Shown here piece by piece: positions 52,573 to 61,429 of a stretch of DNA of 64,000 nucleotides. Position 1 is the first letter of the stretch; each line of letters starts with the position of its first letter. The notes beneath the pieces are model-generated. The model saw only the letters and a list, made by a program, of their open reading frames with translations, had not been told where the DNA came from and did not search any database. The position numbers and the translations under genes are program-made. Source of the DNA: Bacillota bacterium (lineage in GTDB: Bacteria > Bacillota > Clostridia > Christensenellales > SZUA-584); assembly GCA_023408075.1 (NCBI GenBank), contig JAEYKW010000033.1, positions 20,031-84,030 on the forward strand, written 5' to 3'.

Positions 52573-52785
52573 ATGTATAAAGGTACAGTGAAATGGTTTA
52601 ATGAGAGCAAAGGTTATGGATTTATTTCCAATGATGAGGGCGGAGACGATGTATTCGTGCATTTCTCCAGCATTAACTCAAATGGTTTTAAAACACTCGC
52701 CGAAGGTCAGAAAGTGACATTCGACGTGGAAAAAGACCCCAAAGACAGCCGGAAGCTGCGCGCAGCCAACGTCCAGCCCCAATAG
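52573..52785 (+). CDS. cold-shock protein (CspA/CspB family)
   Basis: A 70-residue OB-fold RNA/DNA chaperone. RNP1 KGYGFI and RNP2 VFVHFS are intact, in the usual KWFNESKGYGFIS context. ATG at 52573 follows AAGGAGG; the frame further upstream crosses the leader hairpin and is not coding. Expected to be induced on cold and in stationary phase. Its own product may act on the leader hairpin, since Csp proteins melt such structures. Confidence 0.95.
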   Translation: MYKGTVKWFNESKGYGFISNDEGGDDVFVHFSSINSNGFKTLAEGQKVTFDVEKDPKDSRKLRAANVQPQ

Positions 52786-52822
52786 TCTTTCATTGCCTGA
52801 AACGGGCATCAGCCCGAATGAG

Positions 52823-52851
52823 AAAGCTCCCGCAAAAACCGGGAGCTTTTT
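52823..52851 (+). terminator. terminator after the cold-shock gene
   Basis: AAAGCTCCCG (52823-52832), loop, CGGGAGCTTT (52839-52848), then TTA. Confidence 0.8.
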
Positions 52852-52924
52852 ATATGCGACTCTTCGCTTTTGCGCTTTTGCATGAACTTGAGTTATAATA
52901 GTGCAAACGGGAAAGGATGTTTTC

Positions 52925-53785
52925 ATGGTCTATTTGGCTGTCGCTGCCGGTATCGTTTTGCTCGCGCTGTTTGGCCGCTGGCAGAACAACGGCATTGTTG
53001 TTTCTCATATTGTATTCACCTGCAAACATGTGCCGCGTGAGTTTGACGGTTTTCAGATTCTTCACGTATCCGATCTTCACAACAAGACCTTCGGAGAAGG
53101 GCAAAAGAAAATAGCGTCCGTGATGGCCGGGCTTAAGCCCGATATTATTGCGGTGACGGGCGACCTCATTGACAAAAGGCGTGATGGCACGGGTGCGGCA
53201 TTGCTGCTTGCTTCCGAGGCTGTTAAAATTGCGCCGATCTATTATGTGCCGGGCAACCATGAAAGAACGTCGGGGGTTTATGAAAAGCTTGCCGAAAGGC
53301 TCAAGGCGTGCGGCGTCAGGGTGATCGCGAACGATGCGATGTCCATCGAAAGGCGCGGCGCGGCCATTACGGTGATCGGCGTGAAGGACTGGCAGTTTTT
53401 CAGAACGCATAGCGAATACAAAAAGACAAAAGACGATTATCCCAAAGCGGACAAGGATTTTGCGAAGAAGCTCGGCGAACTGGCGGCGGCGCATCCGAGC
53501 GGCTTTCGGCTGCTGCTGTCGCACCGCCCCGAGAAGATGGACATATATGCTCAGATTGGTTTTGACCTGGTGCTGACCGGTCATGCGCACGGCGGGCAGT
53601 GGCGCATGCCGTTCATCGGCGGGCTGTATGCGCCGCATCAGGGCCTTTTCCCGAAGTACACGAGCGGGCTGCACAAAAAGGGTGCAACAAGCATGGTGGT
53701 GAGCCGCGGGCTTGGCAACAGCCAGTTTCCGCTGCGGCTCGGCAACAGGCCGGAACTCGTGATGGTGACATTAAAGAGGGGCTGA
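52925..53785 (+). CDS. membrane-anchored metallophosphoesterase (YkuE-like), second copy
   Basis: A 286-residue phosphoesterase with an N-terminal membrane helix (about residues 2-18). Motifs run VSDLHN, TGDLIDKR, GNHERTSG, SHRPEKMD and GHAHGGQWRMP. It is a paralogue of the gene at 15872, with both having the same C-terminal pattern around FPKY and a final NRPELVM/I. ATG at 52925 follows AAAGGATG. Monocistronic. Confidence 0.85.
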   Translation: MVYLAVAAGIVLLALFGRWQNNGIVVSHIVFTCKHVPREFDGFQILHVSDLHNKTFGEGQKKIASVMAGLKPDIIAVTGDLIDKRRDGTGAALLLASEAVKIAPIYYVPGNHERTSGVYEKLAERLKACGVRVIANDAMSIERRGAAITVIGVKDWQFFRTHSEYKKTKDDYPKADKDFAKKLGELAAAHPSGFRLLLSHRPEKMDIYAQIGFDLVLTGHAHGGQWRMPFIGGLYAPHQGLFPKYTSGLHKKGATSMVVSRGLGNSQFPLRLGNRPELVMVTLKRG

Positions 53786-53894
53786 TCAAGCTCGATAAAT
53801 TCGTTGGGCGGTTTCGTCGCGGACGCACAATCCGGCGACGGCAGCGACTTCTGTAGCTTAGTATTCATCTGTCAGCCGGACATCGCCGGTGATT

Positions 53895-54164
53895 TTAGAA
53901 TTGCTGATTGTATAAGCTTTGAGCCATATTGTTTCGGCGCAGTCCACGATGTATGGACGTCTCTTTTATGACCTTCTCTCTGTCACAAACCTTGAAATCA
54001 TATCCGTTTGACATATAAGTGATATCCGAGGCGAAGTCTGTCTTGGAAAGGTACTTCGATTTCCAAGATATTGACTTTCGAAGCTTACCGATGCGTATCG
54101 AATCATACAGTCTTCTGATTTCATCTGCGGATGTACCGTCACTGGACGATGACATACATGGCAA
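53895..54164 (-). CDS. doubtful small ORF or gene remnant
   Basis: An 89-codon frame with a TTG start and no ribosome site; part (DEIRRLYDSIRIGKLRKS) looks protein-like, and neighbouring frames on the same strand continue upstream with stops. It could be a decayed gene. No family recognised. The region 53786-54297 otherwise shows nothing I can support. Confidence 0.25.
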   Translation of the reverse strand: MPCMSSSSDGTSADEIRRLYDSIRIGKLRKSISWKSKYLSKTDFASDITYMSNGYDFKVCDREKVIKETSIHRGLRRNNMAQSLYNQQF

Positions 54165-54297
54165 CGAACAACAAAAAAAACCGATTGATATGGGCGGCTA
54201 CTTCCCAAGCCCTATCTCCATATCGGTATCGGTCTTATGTTTTTAGTTAATATCTTATACGGTTCTAAAAATGCAATCAACAGTATGCAGAAGGCCG

Positions 54298-54927
54298 TTA
54301 CGGCTGTTCAACCTCTCGCCTGGCAAGGCTCATCGCTTCCACGTCAATCACGGTGCAGCCCGGCAGCCGACTGATCAGCTCCGTTTCGTGCGCGACGAGT
54401 ATCACAGTTTTGCCGGACCCTTCATACAGCTGTAAAAACAGCGCAATCAGCTCTAAATTGAGCTTCAAATCAAACCCCTTGAACGGCTCGTCCATCAGCA
54501 GCAGCCCGGCAGGATAGCAGAACGCGCGTGCCATCGCAACGCGGCGCTGCATGCCGCCCGAGAGCTCGGATGGGCGCTTGGCTTCGTGGCCGTCAAGCTG
54601 CACGGCTTTGATGATATCGCTGACGGTCTGTTCAATCTGCTCCTTATGCATCACGTCTTTGAGCACAAACGCAATGTTTTCTTTGACGTTGGCCCACGGC
54701 AGCAGCCGGTCCTCCTGAAACAGGAACGATATTTTATCCGGAACGCCGGTGATGCTGCCCGAATAGTCTTTATCGAGTCCGCAGATCATGCGCAGCAGCG
54801 TGGTTTTGCCGCAGCCGCTGCCGCCGATCAGCGCAGTTAAACCGCCCTGCCTGATGTCAAGGCTGATGTCGTCAAACAACAGCTGATCGCCGAAGCTCTT
54901 GGTGAGTGAGTCGATGCGTATGCTCAT
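54298..54927 (-). CDS. ABC transporter ATPase, nitrate/sulfonate/taurine-type
   Basis: A 209-residue ATPase of the SsuB/TauB type: Walker A GGSGCGKTT (about residues 37-45), Q-loop FLFQEDRLLPW, signature LSGGMQRR, Walker B LLLMDEPFKGFD, and switch His in VAHE. ATG at 54927 overlaps the permease stop (ATGA). The longer upstream frame would cover the permease gene. Partner binding protein not in the window. Confidence 0.88.
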   Translation of the reverse strand: MSIRIDSLTKSFGDQLLFDDISLDIRQGGLTALIGGSGCGKTTLLRMICGLDKDYSGSITGVPDKISFLFQEDRLLPWANVKENIAFVLKDVMHKEQIEQTVSDIIKAVQLDGHEAKRPSELSGGMQRRVAMARAFCYPAGLLLMDEPFKGFDLKLNLELIALFLQLYEGSGKTVILVAHETELISRLPGCTVIDVEAMSLARREVEQP

Positions 54928-55682
54928 AATGCATTGCCTCCCGGTAAAACGCGTTTCAAGACATTCTCCATGAGCAGGCTGATCACGATAATGGTCAGCG
55001 TCCAGGCAAACATCTCGCCGGTATTGAGATAGAGCTTGGTGGCGTAGAGCTTGAAGCCTACTGAGTATTTTGGGCTGGAGAGCACCTCGGCGGCCACCAC
55101 GGATTTCCATGAAAACCCGAGGCAGACAGCAAGCGCCGCATAGACATTCGGCAGCACGGACGGCACCACGATGTCGCGGATCACGCGGCGGTGCTTCACC
55201 TTAAAAACAGTCGCCACCTCAAGCAGATTCTTATCGACCGACCGGATCCCTGAGAGTGTGTTGGCATAAAAGATGGGCAGGCACAGCAGCACGCAGGAAA
55301 ACACAGGCACAAACGACGCGGAAAACCAGACAAGCGCGAGCATGATCACCGACATCACGGGCGTGGATTTCACGGTGGCCATCAGCGGCTGCAGCAGGCT
55401 TTCGAGTATGCCGGATTTGGACGCAAAATAGGCAAGAATGATGCCGAGTACAAATGAAATGACGATGCCGAATACCACGCGGTAAAATGTATACCCGATG
55501 CTGAGCCAGAAGCCCTCGGTTATAGCGAGGCTGCCCAGAGACGCAAACGTCTCAGCGAGCGACGGCATATACAGCGAATTATTCACGATCATAGCGGCGG
55601 CCTGCCACACAGCCAGCCAGAACAGCAGGACCAGCAGCGCTCTTACAGCACGGCGCAGGCGCGTGTTTTTTTGTTGAATCAA
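54924..55682 (-). CDS. ABC transporter permease, nitrate/sulfonate/taurine-type
   Basis: A 252-residue permease with about six helices (for example ALLVLLFWLAVWQAAAMI, VVFGIVISFVLGIILAYF, MSVIMLALVWFSASFVPVF). It has the EAA loop in the segment LLEVATVFKVKHRRVIRDIVVPSVLP. It belongs to the SsuC/TauC group. No substrate-binding gene follows, so the complex must borrow one or it lies elsewhere. Divergent from dnaE. Confidence 0.85.
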   Translation of the reverse strand: MIQQKNTRLRRAVRALLVLLFWLAVWQAAAMIVNNSLYMPSLAETFASLGSLAITEGFWLSIGYTFYRVVFGIVISFVLGIILAYFASKSGILESLLQPLMATVKSTPVMSVIMLALVWFSASFVPVFSCVLLCLPIFYANTLSGIRSVDKNLLEVATVFKVKHRRVIRDIVVPSVLPNVYAALAVCLGFSWKSVVAAEVLSSPKYSVGFKLYATKLYLNTGEMFAWTLTIIVISLLMENVLKRVLPGGNAL

Positions 55683-55817
55683 ATTCCATGCTCCCGGAGT
55701 TTTTTATGATACCGATTATAGCATATGTTTGCGCTTTGCAGCATCTTTTTATGGACATGGGTGAGTGTATGATTGAATCATCACGCCATTTACGCTATAT
55801 TATAGACGGAGGCTCAC

Positions 55818-58800
55818 ATGGATTTTACACATCTTCATCTGCATACAGAATACAGCCTGCTCGACGGTGCGGCACGCATCGGCGATGTGATGTCCCGCGC
55901 AGCCGCGCTGAATATGGGCAGCATCGCTGTGACCGACCACGGCGTGCTTTACGGCGTCGTGGATTTTTACCGGAAGGCCGTGGATCTCGGAATCAAGCCC
56001 ATCATCGGGTGCGAGGTGTACGTCGCGCCGGGCAGCCTTGCCGACAAGACCAAGGAGATGAAGGAATACTCCCATCTTGTGCTGCTTGCCAAAAACGCCG
56101 AGGGCTATCAGAACCTCATGCGGCTTTCGTCCATCGGTTTCACCAAAGGGTTTTACCATAAGCCGCGTATCGATTACGATGTGCTGGAAACGAATAAAAA
56201 CGGGCTGATCTGCCTGTCGGCTTGTCTTGCGGGCGATATCCCGCGCATGATTATGGCGGGCGATATCGAAGGCGCGCGCCGTCTGGCGGTGCGGCTGCAC
56301 GGTATGTTCGGCGACGATTTTTACCTCGAACTGCAGGATCATTTTCTGCCCGAGCAAAAGCAGGTGAACGCCGCGTTGATTAAAATGGGCGGCGAGCTCT
56401 CCATACCGCTTGTGGCGACCAACGACGTGCATTACACGAACAGGGAAGACGCGCAGGCACAGGACATACTGCTGTGCATACAAACGCGCTCGTTCGTGGA
56501 CGACGCGGACAGAATGCGCTTCGGCACCGATGAATTCTATATCAAGAGCGCCGAAGAGATGGGCACGCTCTTTGCCCACGTCCCCGAGGCGCTCAGCAAT
56601 ACGCAGCTGATTGCGGACAAATGCGACGTCAGTATGGATTTTTCCGCGCGGCATCTGCCTGTGTTCGCTGTGCCGGGCGAAGAAGACCACGACGCGTACT
56701 TAAAAAAGGTCTGCTACGAGGGCCTCAGTGAACGCTACGACCCCGTGACTGAAGAGCTTAAGGAGCGCCTTGAGTATGAGTTGGGTGTTATCAAGAACAT
56801 GGGCTTCACGGATTACTTTCTGATCGTCTGGGATTTCATCAAATACGCGCGGGACCACGGCATATTGGTGGGCCCCGGCCGCGGCAGCGCGGCGGGCAGC
56901 CTCTGCGCCTATGTGCTGCGCATCACGGACATCGACCCGATCGAATATTCGCTGCTGTTCGAGCGCTTTTTAAACCCCGAGCGCATCAGCATGCCCGATA
57001 TCGATATCGACTTTTGCATCGAGCGACGGCAGGAAGTGATCGACTACGTCGTCGCCAAATACGGTGAAGACAAGGTTGCGCAGATCATCACGTTCGGCAC
57101 ATTGGGCGCAAAGCAGGTCATCCGCGATGTGGCGCGCGCAATGAAGCTGCCGCTTGCCGATGCGGACAGAATTGCGAAGATGGTGCCGTTTGCGCTCAAA
57201 ATGACGGTGCGGCGCGCGATGGACGAAAACCCGCGCCTAATGGCGGAATACCAGACCAAACCGGAAATCAAAGAGCTGCTCGATACGGCGATGAAGCTCG
57301 AAGGCATACCGCGCCACGCGTCCACGCACGCGGCAGGCGTTGTGATATCGCGCCAGCCCATCACCGAATATGTGCCGCTGCAGATCAACCCGCGCGACGC
57401 CAGCGTGATCACGCAGTTCCCAATGGGGACGCTCGAAAGCCTCGGCCTGCTGAAAATGGATTTTCTCGGCTTAAGGAACTTGACCGTGATTCGCCATACG
57501 CTCGCATTGATAGAAAAGACGCGCGGCGTGAAGCTCGATTTGAGCAAGCTCAAATACGACGACAAGAAAGTTTACGCACTGATCGCTTCGGGCGATACCG
57601 ACGGCATATTCCAGCTCGAAAGCGCGGGCATGCGGCAGCTGGCCGTGCAATTAAAGGCCGAAAACCTGGGCGATATCATGGTGGTTATCGCGCTGTACCG
57701 TCCGGGGCCGATGGACAGTATACCGGCCTATCTCGCGGCCAAACGCGATCCGAAAAGCGTGAACTATCTGCACCCGCGGCTCAAACGTATACTTGCCGAA
57801 ACCTACGGTTGCATGGTTTATCAGGAGCAGGTGATGGAGATCGTGCGCGATCTCGCGGGCTATTCGATGGGCCGTAGCGATCTTGTGCGCCGCGCGATGA
57901 GCAAAAAGAAAAAAGACGTGATGGAAAAAGAGCGGCGTATCTTCATATATGGCGACGAGCAAAGCGGCGTGGAAGGCGCGCTTAAGCGCGGCGTTCCGGC
58001 ACCCGCCGCCGAAACCATATTCAATCAGATGATGGACTTCGCCGAATACGCGTTCAACAAGTCCCACGCGTGCGCCTATGCGGCGATCACGTATTATACG
58101 GCGTACTTAAAGTGCTATTACAAAGTGGAGTACATGACCGCGCTGCTGAATAGCTTTATCGGCACGCCGGACAAGATATCCGCGTATATACAGTACTGCG
58201 TCGGCAGCGGCATCCGCGTGTTCGGGCCGGATATCAACAAATCGCAGTTTCTGTTTTCGCCGGAGAACGGCGGCATCCGCTTCGGTTTCGCGGCAATACG
58301 CGATGTGGGGCGCGCCGCCGAGGATATCGTCACGGAGCGCGAGAAGGGCGAATACACGAGCTTTCGCAGCTTCATCAGCCGCACGGCGGGCATCATCAAC
58401 CGCAAGATGCTCGAAGGCATGATATTTGCGGGCTGCTTTGACAACCTGGGGCTCAAACGCTCTCAGCTGGCCGGCGTATGCGAGCGCGTGCTCAAAGCGG
58501 CGCAGGATGCCAAACGCAAAACCGTGGAAGGGCAGATGTCGCTTTTTGATGCGATGCCGGGCAAAGAAGCCGGGGATGCGGACGATTTTGAGGACATGGC
58601 GGAATACACCAAAGACAAGCTGCTCGCGATTGAAAAGCTTGCGACCGGCATCTATCTTTCGGGGCATCCGCTCGACAGGTATAAAAAACAGCTCGAGAAA
58701 AGGGAAATCAACATATTCAGAATCCTCTCGGCGACGGAGGACGCGGATTCGGCCCGGTATTTTGAATCGCGCGATGTGGAGCTGATCGGCGTACTGAGCG

Positions 58801-59258
58801 GCATCAGAAGGCGATCCACCAAGCTCAAGAAGCTGATGGCCAACGCGTGGCTTGAAGACCTCTACGGGACGCTGGAGCTCATTATATTCCCGAGCGCGTT
58901 TTTGAAGGTGGAGCCGATGCTGAACGAAGACGCGATTGTGCGTGTGCTCGGCAAGGTGGACATCCGCGAAGGCGAAGCGCCGCAGCTGCTCGTGGACGAT
59001 ATTCGTCCGTTTGTGGCGAGCGATGAGAAATACGCGGGCAAAAAGCTGTTTGTGCGTGTGCCGCAGGATATGGGCGACGATACCGTGCGGCTTAAGCAGA
59101 TACTGCGCACGTCTCCCGGAGACGAATGCGTGTCGGTGATGATCGAAAAAACGGGACAGAAAATTAAGACATGCGGGCCACTTGGCGTCACGGTGACCGA
59201 TACGCTTGTGCAAAGTCTGGAAACGGCCTTCGGCAAGGATAATGTGGTCGTCGGTTGA
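55818..59258 (+). CDS. dnaE: DNA polymerase III alpha subunit
   Basis: A 1146-residue C-family polymerase. The PHP domain opens with FTHLHLHTEYSLLDG. The polymerase active site has GPGRGSAAGSL and the catalytic MPDIDIDFC (about residue 393-401). It continues through tandem helix-hairpin-helix (around NKSHACAYA) to an OB-fold near residues 990-1070 (VELIGVLSGIRRRSTK). Length and DnaE1-type organisation are usual for Clostridia. GGAGG precedes the ATG. Confidence 0.97.
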   Translation: MDFTHLHLHTEYSLLDGAARIGDVMSRAAALNMGSIAVTDHGVLYGVVDFYRKAVDLGIKPIIGCEVYVAPGSLADKTKEMKEYSHLVLLAKNAEGYQNLMRLSSIGFTKGFYHKPRIDYDVLETNKNGLICLSACLAGDIPRMIMAGDIEGARRLAVRLHGMFGDDFYLELQDHFLPEQKQVNAALIKMGGELSIPLVATNDVHYTNREDAQAQDILLCIQTRSFVDDADRMRFGTDEFYIKSAEEMGTLFAHVPEALSNTQLIADKCDVSMDFSARHLPVFAVPGEEDHDAYLKKVCYEGLSERYDPVTEELKERLEYELGVIKNMGFTDYFLIVWDFIKYARDHGILVGPGRGSAAGSLCAYVLRITDIDPIEYSLLFERFLNPERISMPDIDIDFCIERRQEVIDYVVAKYGEDKVAQIITFGTLGAKQVIRDVARAMKLPLADADRIAKMVPFALKMTVRRAMDENPRLMAEYQTKPEIKELLDTAMKLEGIPRHASTHAAGVVISRQPITEYVPLQINPRDASVITQFPMGTLESLGLLKMDFLGLRNLTVIRHTLALIEKTRGVKLDLSKLKYDDKKVYALIASGDTDGIFQLESAGMRQLAVQLKAENLGDIMVVIALYRPGPMDSIPAYLAAKRDPKSVNYLHPRLKRILAETYGCMVYQEQVMEIVRDLAGYSMGRSDLVRRAMSKKKKDVMEKERRIFIYGDEQSGVEGALKRGVPAPAAETIFNQMMDFAEYAFNKSHACAYAAITYYTAYLKCYYKVEYMTALLNSFIGTPDKISAYIQYCVGSGIRVFGPDINKSQFLFSPENGGIRFGFAAIRDVGRAAEDIVTEREKGEYTSFRSFISRTAGIINRKMLEGMIFAGCFDNLGLKRSQLAGVCERVLKAAQDAKRKTVEGQMSLFDAMPGKEAGDADDFEDMAEYTKDKLLAIEKLATGIYLSGHPLDRYKKQLEKREINIFRILSATEDADSARYFESRDVELIGVLSGIRRRSTKLKKLMANAWLEDLYGTLELIIFPSAFLKVEPMLNEDAIVRVLGKVDIREGEAPQLLVDDIRPFVASDEKYAGKKLFVRVPQDMGDDTVRLKQILRTSPGDECVSVMIEKTGQKIKTCGPLGVTVTDTLVQSLETAFGKDNVVVG

Positions 59259-59326
59259 TTCACATATTGTCGGGAAGCAAAAAATATGCTAATATATGAC
59301 TATCATTATAAGGTTAGGTGCGGCGG

Positions 59327-59572
59327 ATGGATTCGGAAAACGGCAACAACTACAATCAGGATTATATTGTGATCAAAGCGCTTGAGGACGGCGTCAATAT
59401 CATCGGCATGACGCGAGGCCGGGATACGCGTTTTCATCATACGGAAAAGCTTGATAACGGAGAAGTGATGATCGCCCAGTTTACCGAGAATACATCTGCC
59501 GTGAAAATCAGAGGCAAGGCACAGGTGAATACCGCTTACGGTATCATCTATTCCGGCAAGTCGGATGCCTAA
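59327..59572 (+). CDS. mtrB: trp RNA-binding attenuation protein TRAP
   Basis: An 81-residue TRAP subunit. Blocks VIKALEDGVNIIGMTRGRDT and FHHTEKLDNGEVMIAQFTE match B. subtilis MtrB almost residue for residue, including the tryptophan-binding threonines and the KKR-type RNA-contact positions (Lys, Lys, Arg around VKIRGKA). The 11-mer binds tryptophan and GAG/UAG repeats in trp leaders. No trp genes are present in this window. ATG at 59327 follows AAGGTTAGGTG. DnaE is the immediate upstream neighbour. Confidence 0.92.
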   Translation: MDSENGNNYNQDYIVIKALEDGVNIIGMTRGRDTRFHHTEKLDNGEVMIAQFTENTSAVKIRGKAQVNTAYGIIYSGKSDA

Positions 59573-59585
59573 GAAGGAGGCCGCT

Positions 59586-59783
59586 ATGTGGATCGTTGTG
59601 GGCATGGCCAGTTCCGTAAAAATGGCGCAAGCGATGCAGAAGAATCTTGAATCCGAAGGGATTCTCGTAAAGATTCGCAATGTTTCGTCTAAAACAAAAT
59701 GCGGCAGCGATACCTACGAGGTGATGGTGCTCGAATCCGAAGCTGCTTCGGCCAGAGAAATACTCATGGAAAAAGGCTTTTGA
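59586..59783 (+). CDS. DUF2007-like small protein
   Basis: A 65-residue protein with the small alpha/beta pattern of the DUF2007 'signal-transducing' family: WIVVGMASSVKMAQAMQKNLESEG, then VMVLESEAASAREIL. Such proteins are of unknown function. ATG at 59586 is used because AAGGAGG lies 7 bases upstream. It overlaps nothing and follows mtrB closely, so they may be co-transcribed. Confidence 0.65.
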   Translation: MWIVVGMASSVKMAQAMQKNLESEGILVKIRNVSSKTKCGSDTYEVMVLESEAASAREILMEKGF

Positions 59784-59813
59784 CAAATTATCTTTTTCGG
59801 AGGGGCGTTTTAT

Positions 59814-60227
59814 ATGAAAAATGTGGAATGCAAGATACAGGTGAGGTATTCGGAGGTCGGCAGGCAGGGGCTTGCGCATCACGCACATTACTTGAATTGG
59901 TTCGACATCGGCCTTGAAGAGATCGTCCGGCAGTGCGGCCTGAGCTATAAGGAAGTGGAAGACCTTGGGTACTTCCTTGCGCCGATATCAGATTCCTGCC
60001 AGTATTTCCATCCGGCCTATTATCATGACGTGTTGACCGTCCGGGTTTCCGTTGCCGATTTAAGCGCAGTCAAAGTGAAATTCTCATATGAAATCATACG
60101 CGAAAAGGACGCCAAGCTTGTGGCGACAGGCCAGACGGATCACGTATTCGTGGACAAAAACTTTAAGCCCTACTCGTTGAAGCGCGTGGTGCCAAGGCTG
60201 TATACGATGCTTGAAGAGATGATGTAA
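59814..60227 (+). CDS. hot-dog-fold acyl-CoA thioesterase-like protein (4HBT/YbgC)
   Basis: A 137-residue hot-dog protein. The region VRYSEVGRQGLAHHAHYLNWFD aligns with the YbgC/4HBT motif, but the catalytic Asp (TDxMG in relatives) is replaced by Gly here. It may use another residue or be a binding protein. The rest (YHDVLTVRVSV, TGQTDHVFVD) is typical. GGAGGGGCG precedes the ATG. Confidence 0.78.
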   Translation: MKNVECKIQVRYSEVGRQGLAHHAHYLNWFDIGLEEIVRQCGLSYKEVEDLGYFLAPISDSCQYFHPAYYHDVLTVRVSVADLSAVKVKFSYEIIREKDAKLVATGQTDHVFVDKNFKPYSLKRVVPRLYTMLEEMM

Positions 60228-60304
60228 CACGGCGGTTAAATAAGAAAGAAGCTTTACATATGGTCTGGCCGCATTTGGTCAGGTCATATTTTTTGGAGGA
60301 AAAT

Positions 60305-61144
60305 ATGGAATCGCTTAAAGGCTTAAAGCTGCTGGCACAGGGCGGACAGGCTCAGATCTACCATTACGGTGAAAACAAAGTGCTCAGGGTTTTGAGAAAC
60401 CCTGATGACGCAGACCTGCTCAAATATGAGATTTACATCATGAAGGCGCTCAAAAGCCGTATGGATGTTCCCGAAGTCTTTGAGGACATGATCATAGAAG
60501 GCAGACCGGCGGTTGTGGTGGAAAGGATCGACGGCATCTCGATGCTGGACTATATGAAAAGGCACCCGCTGCGGCTCAAGGAGCAGGCGGCCTTGCTTGC
60601 CAGGCTGCATACAAAAATGCCGGACAGCGTTGATATAAAAGGTTTAGGTCCCTCAAAAGGGCGCGCCCGTTACCTGATCGGGCAGGCGAAAATAAGCGGA
60701 GAAGCAAAAGAATTTGTGCGGGACGTTCTTGAAGGGCTGCCGGAAGGAACCGCGCTGTGCCACGGTGATTTTCATCCGGGAAACATATTAAAATCCGGCG
60801 AAAAAAATTACTTGATCGATTGGTTTGGCGCTTATAAGGGGCCGTTGCTTTCGGATGCGGCCCATACGTATTTGCTGCTCAAGAATGTCCCCAGATTTCC
60901 GGGTATCGGCAGTGTGCAGCACAAGCTGATAAAGGGCTCGGGAGCGCTGATAGCGAAGACATATCTGAACGCTTTTCACAGGCTTCAGCCGTTTGACTGG
61001 ACGCTGTTTTCCCAATGGCTGCTCGTGAAAGCGGCGGAGCGCGCCTGTTACGGCCTGGAGCCCGAAAAGCCCGCTTTGGTACGGTTCATAGCAGCATGTA
61101 TGGACTGCTCTTATCAGCCGGAAAGCTGGTACAAAAAACTCTGA
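60305..61144 (+). CDS. aminoglycoside phosphotransferase-like kinase
   Basis: A 279-residue APH/choline-kinase-like protein. ATP-site GQAQIYHYGENKVLRVL (about 12-28), the Brenner-type catalytic loop HGDFHPGNIL (about 158-167) and the DFG-equivalent IDWFG are present. These enzymes phosphorylate small molecules or antibiotics; the substrate is unknown. ATG at 60305 follows TTGGAGG. It stands between the thioesterase and the chemotaxis receptor. Confidence 0.85.
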   Translation: MESLKGLKLLAQGGQAQIYHYGENKVLRVLRNPDDADLLKYEIYIMKALKSRMDVPEVFEDMIIEGRPAVVVERIDGISMLDYMKRHPLRLKEQAALLARLHTKMPDSVDIKGLGPSKGRARYLIGQAKISGEAKEFVRDVLEGLPEGTALCHGDFHPGNILKSGEKNYLIDWFGAYKGPLLSDAAHTYLLLKNVPRFPGIGSVQHKLIKGSGALIAKTYLNAFHRLQPFDWTLFSQWLLVKAAERACYGLEPEKPALVRFIAACMDCSYQPESWYKKL

Positions 61145-61381
61145 TTCCAATAAGCTTTGAAAAGATGATATGAGCCTGTTATAAAACAGAGGCTCAGCGC
61201 GTCGAAAAATCTCTTATCGCGGTCACCTCTGGCGCTTACCCTATACGGGTGGATAAGGGCCGTCTCTTCTCAGTCTTTATTGACAGCATTATTAAGTTAA
61301 GAATCTGTGATTTCTATCAATTATTTATTAATAATCGTTTCAATTAACAAAAATGAGTTAAATAATAAATAAGAGAATGGG

Positions 61382-61413
61382 CGATCACTAATGTCTCGAG
61401 GCACCTGTGATCG
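61382..61413 (+). promoter_or_regulatory. inverted repeat before the chemotaxis gene
   Basis: CGATCAC (61382-61388) / GTGATCG (61407-61413), spacer 18, ending 16 bases before the ATG and just upstream of the ribosome site. It could be an operator. The preceding AT-rich 61145-61381 shows nothing else I can support. Confidence 0.4.
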
Positions 61414-61429
61414 GAATGGGAGATAGGGT

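Noticed and set aside
61145..61429. c-di-GMP riboswitch upstream of the chemotaxis gene
   Set aside because: The conserved core of the class I or II aptamers could not be found in the sequence.
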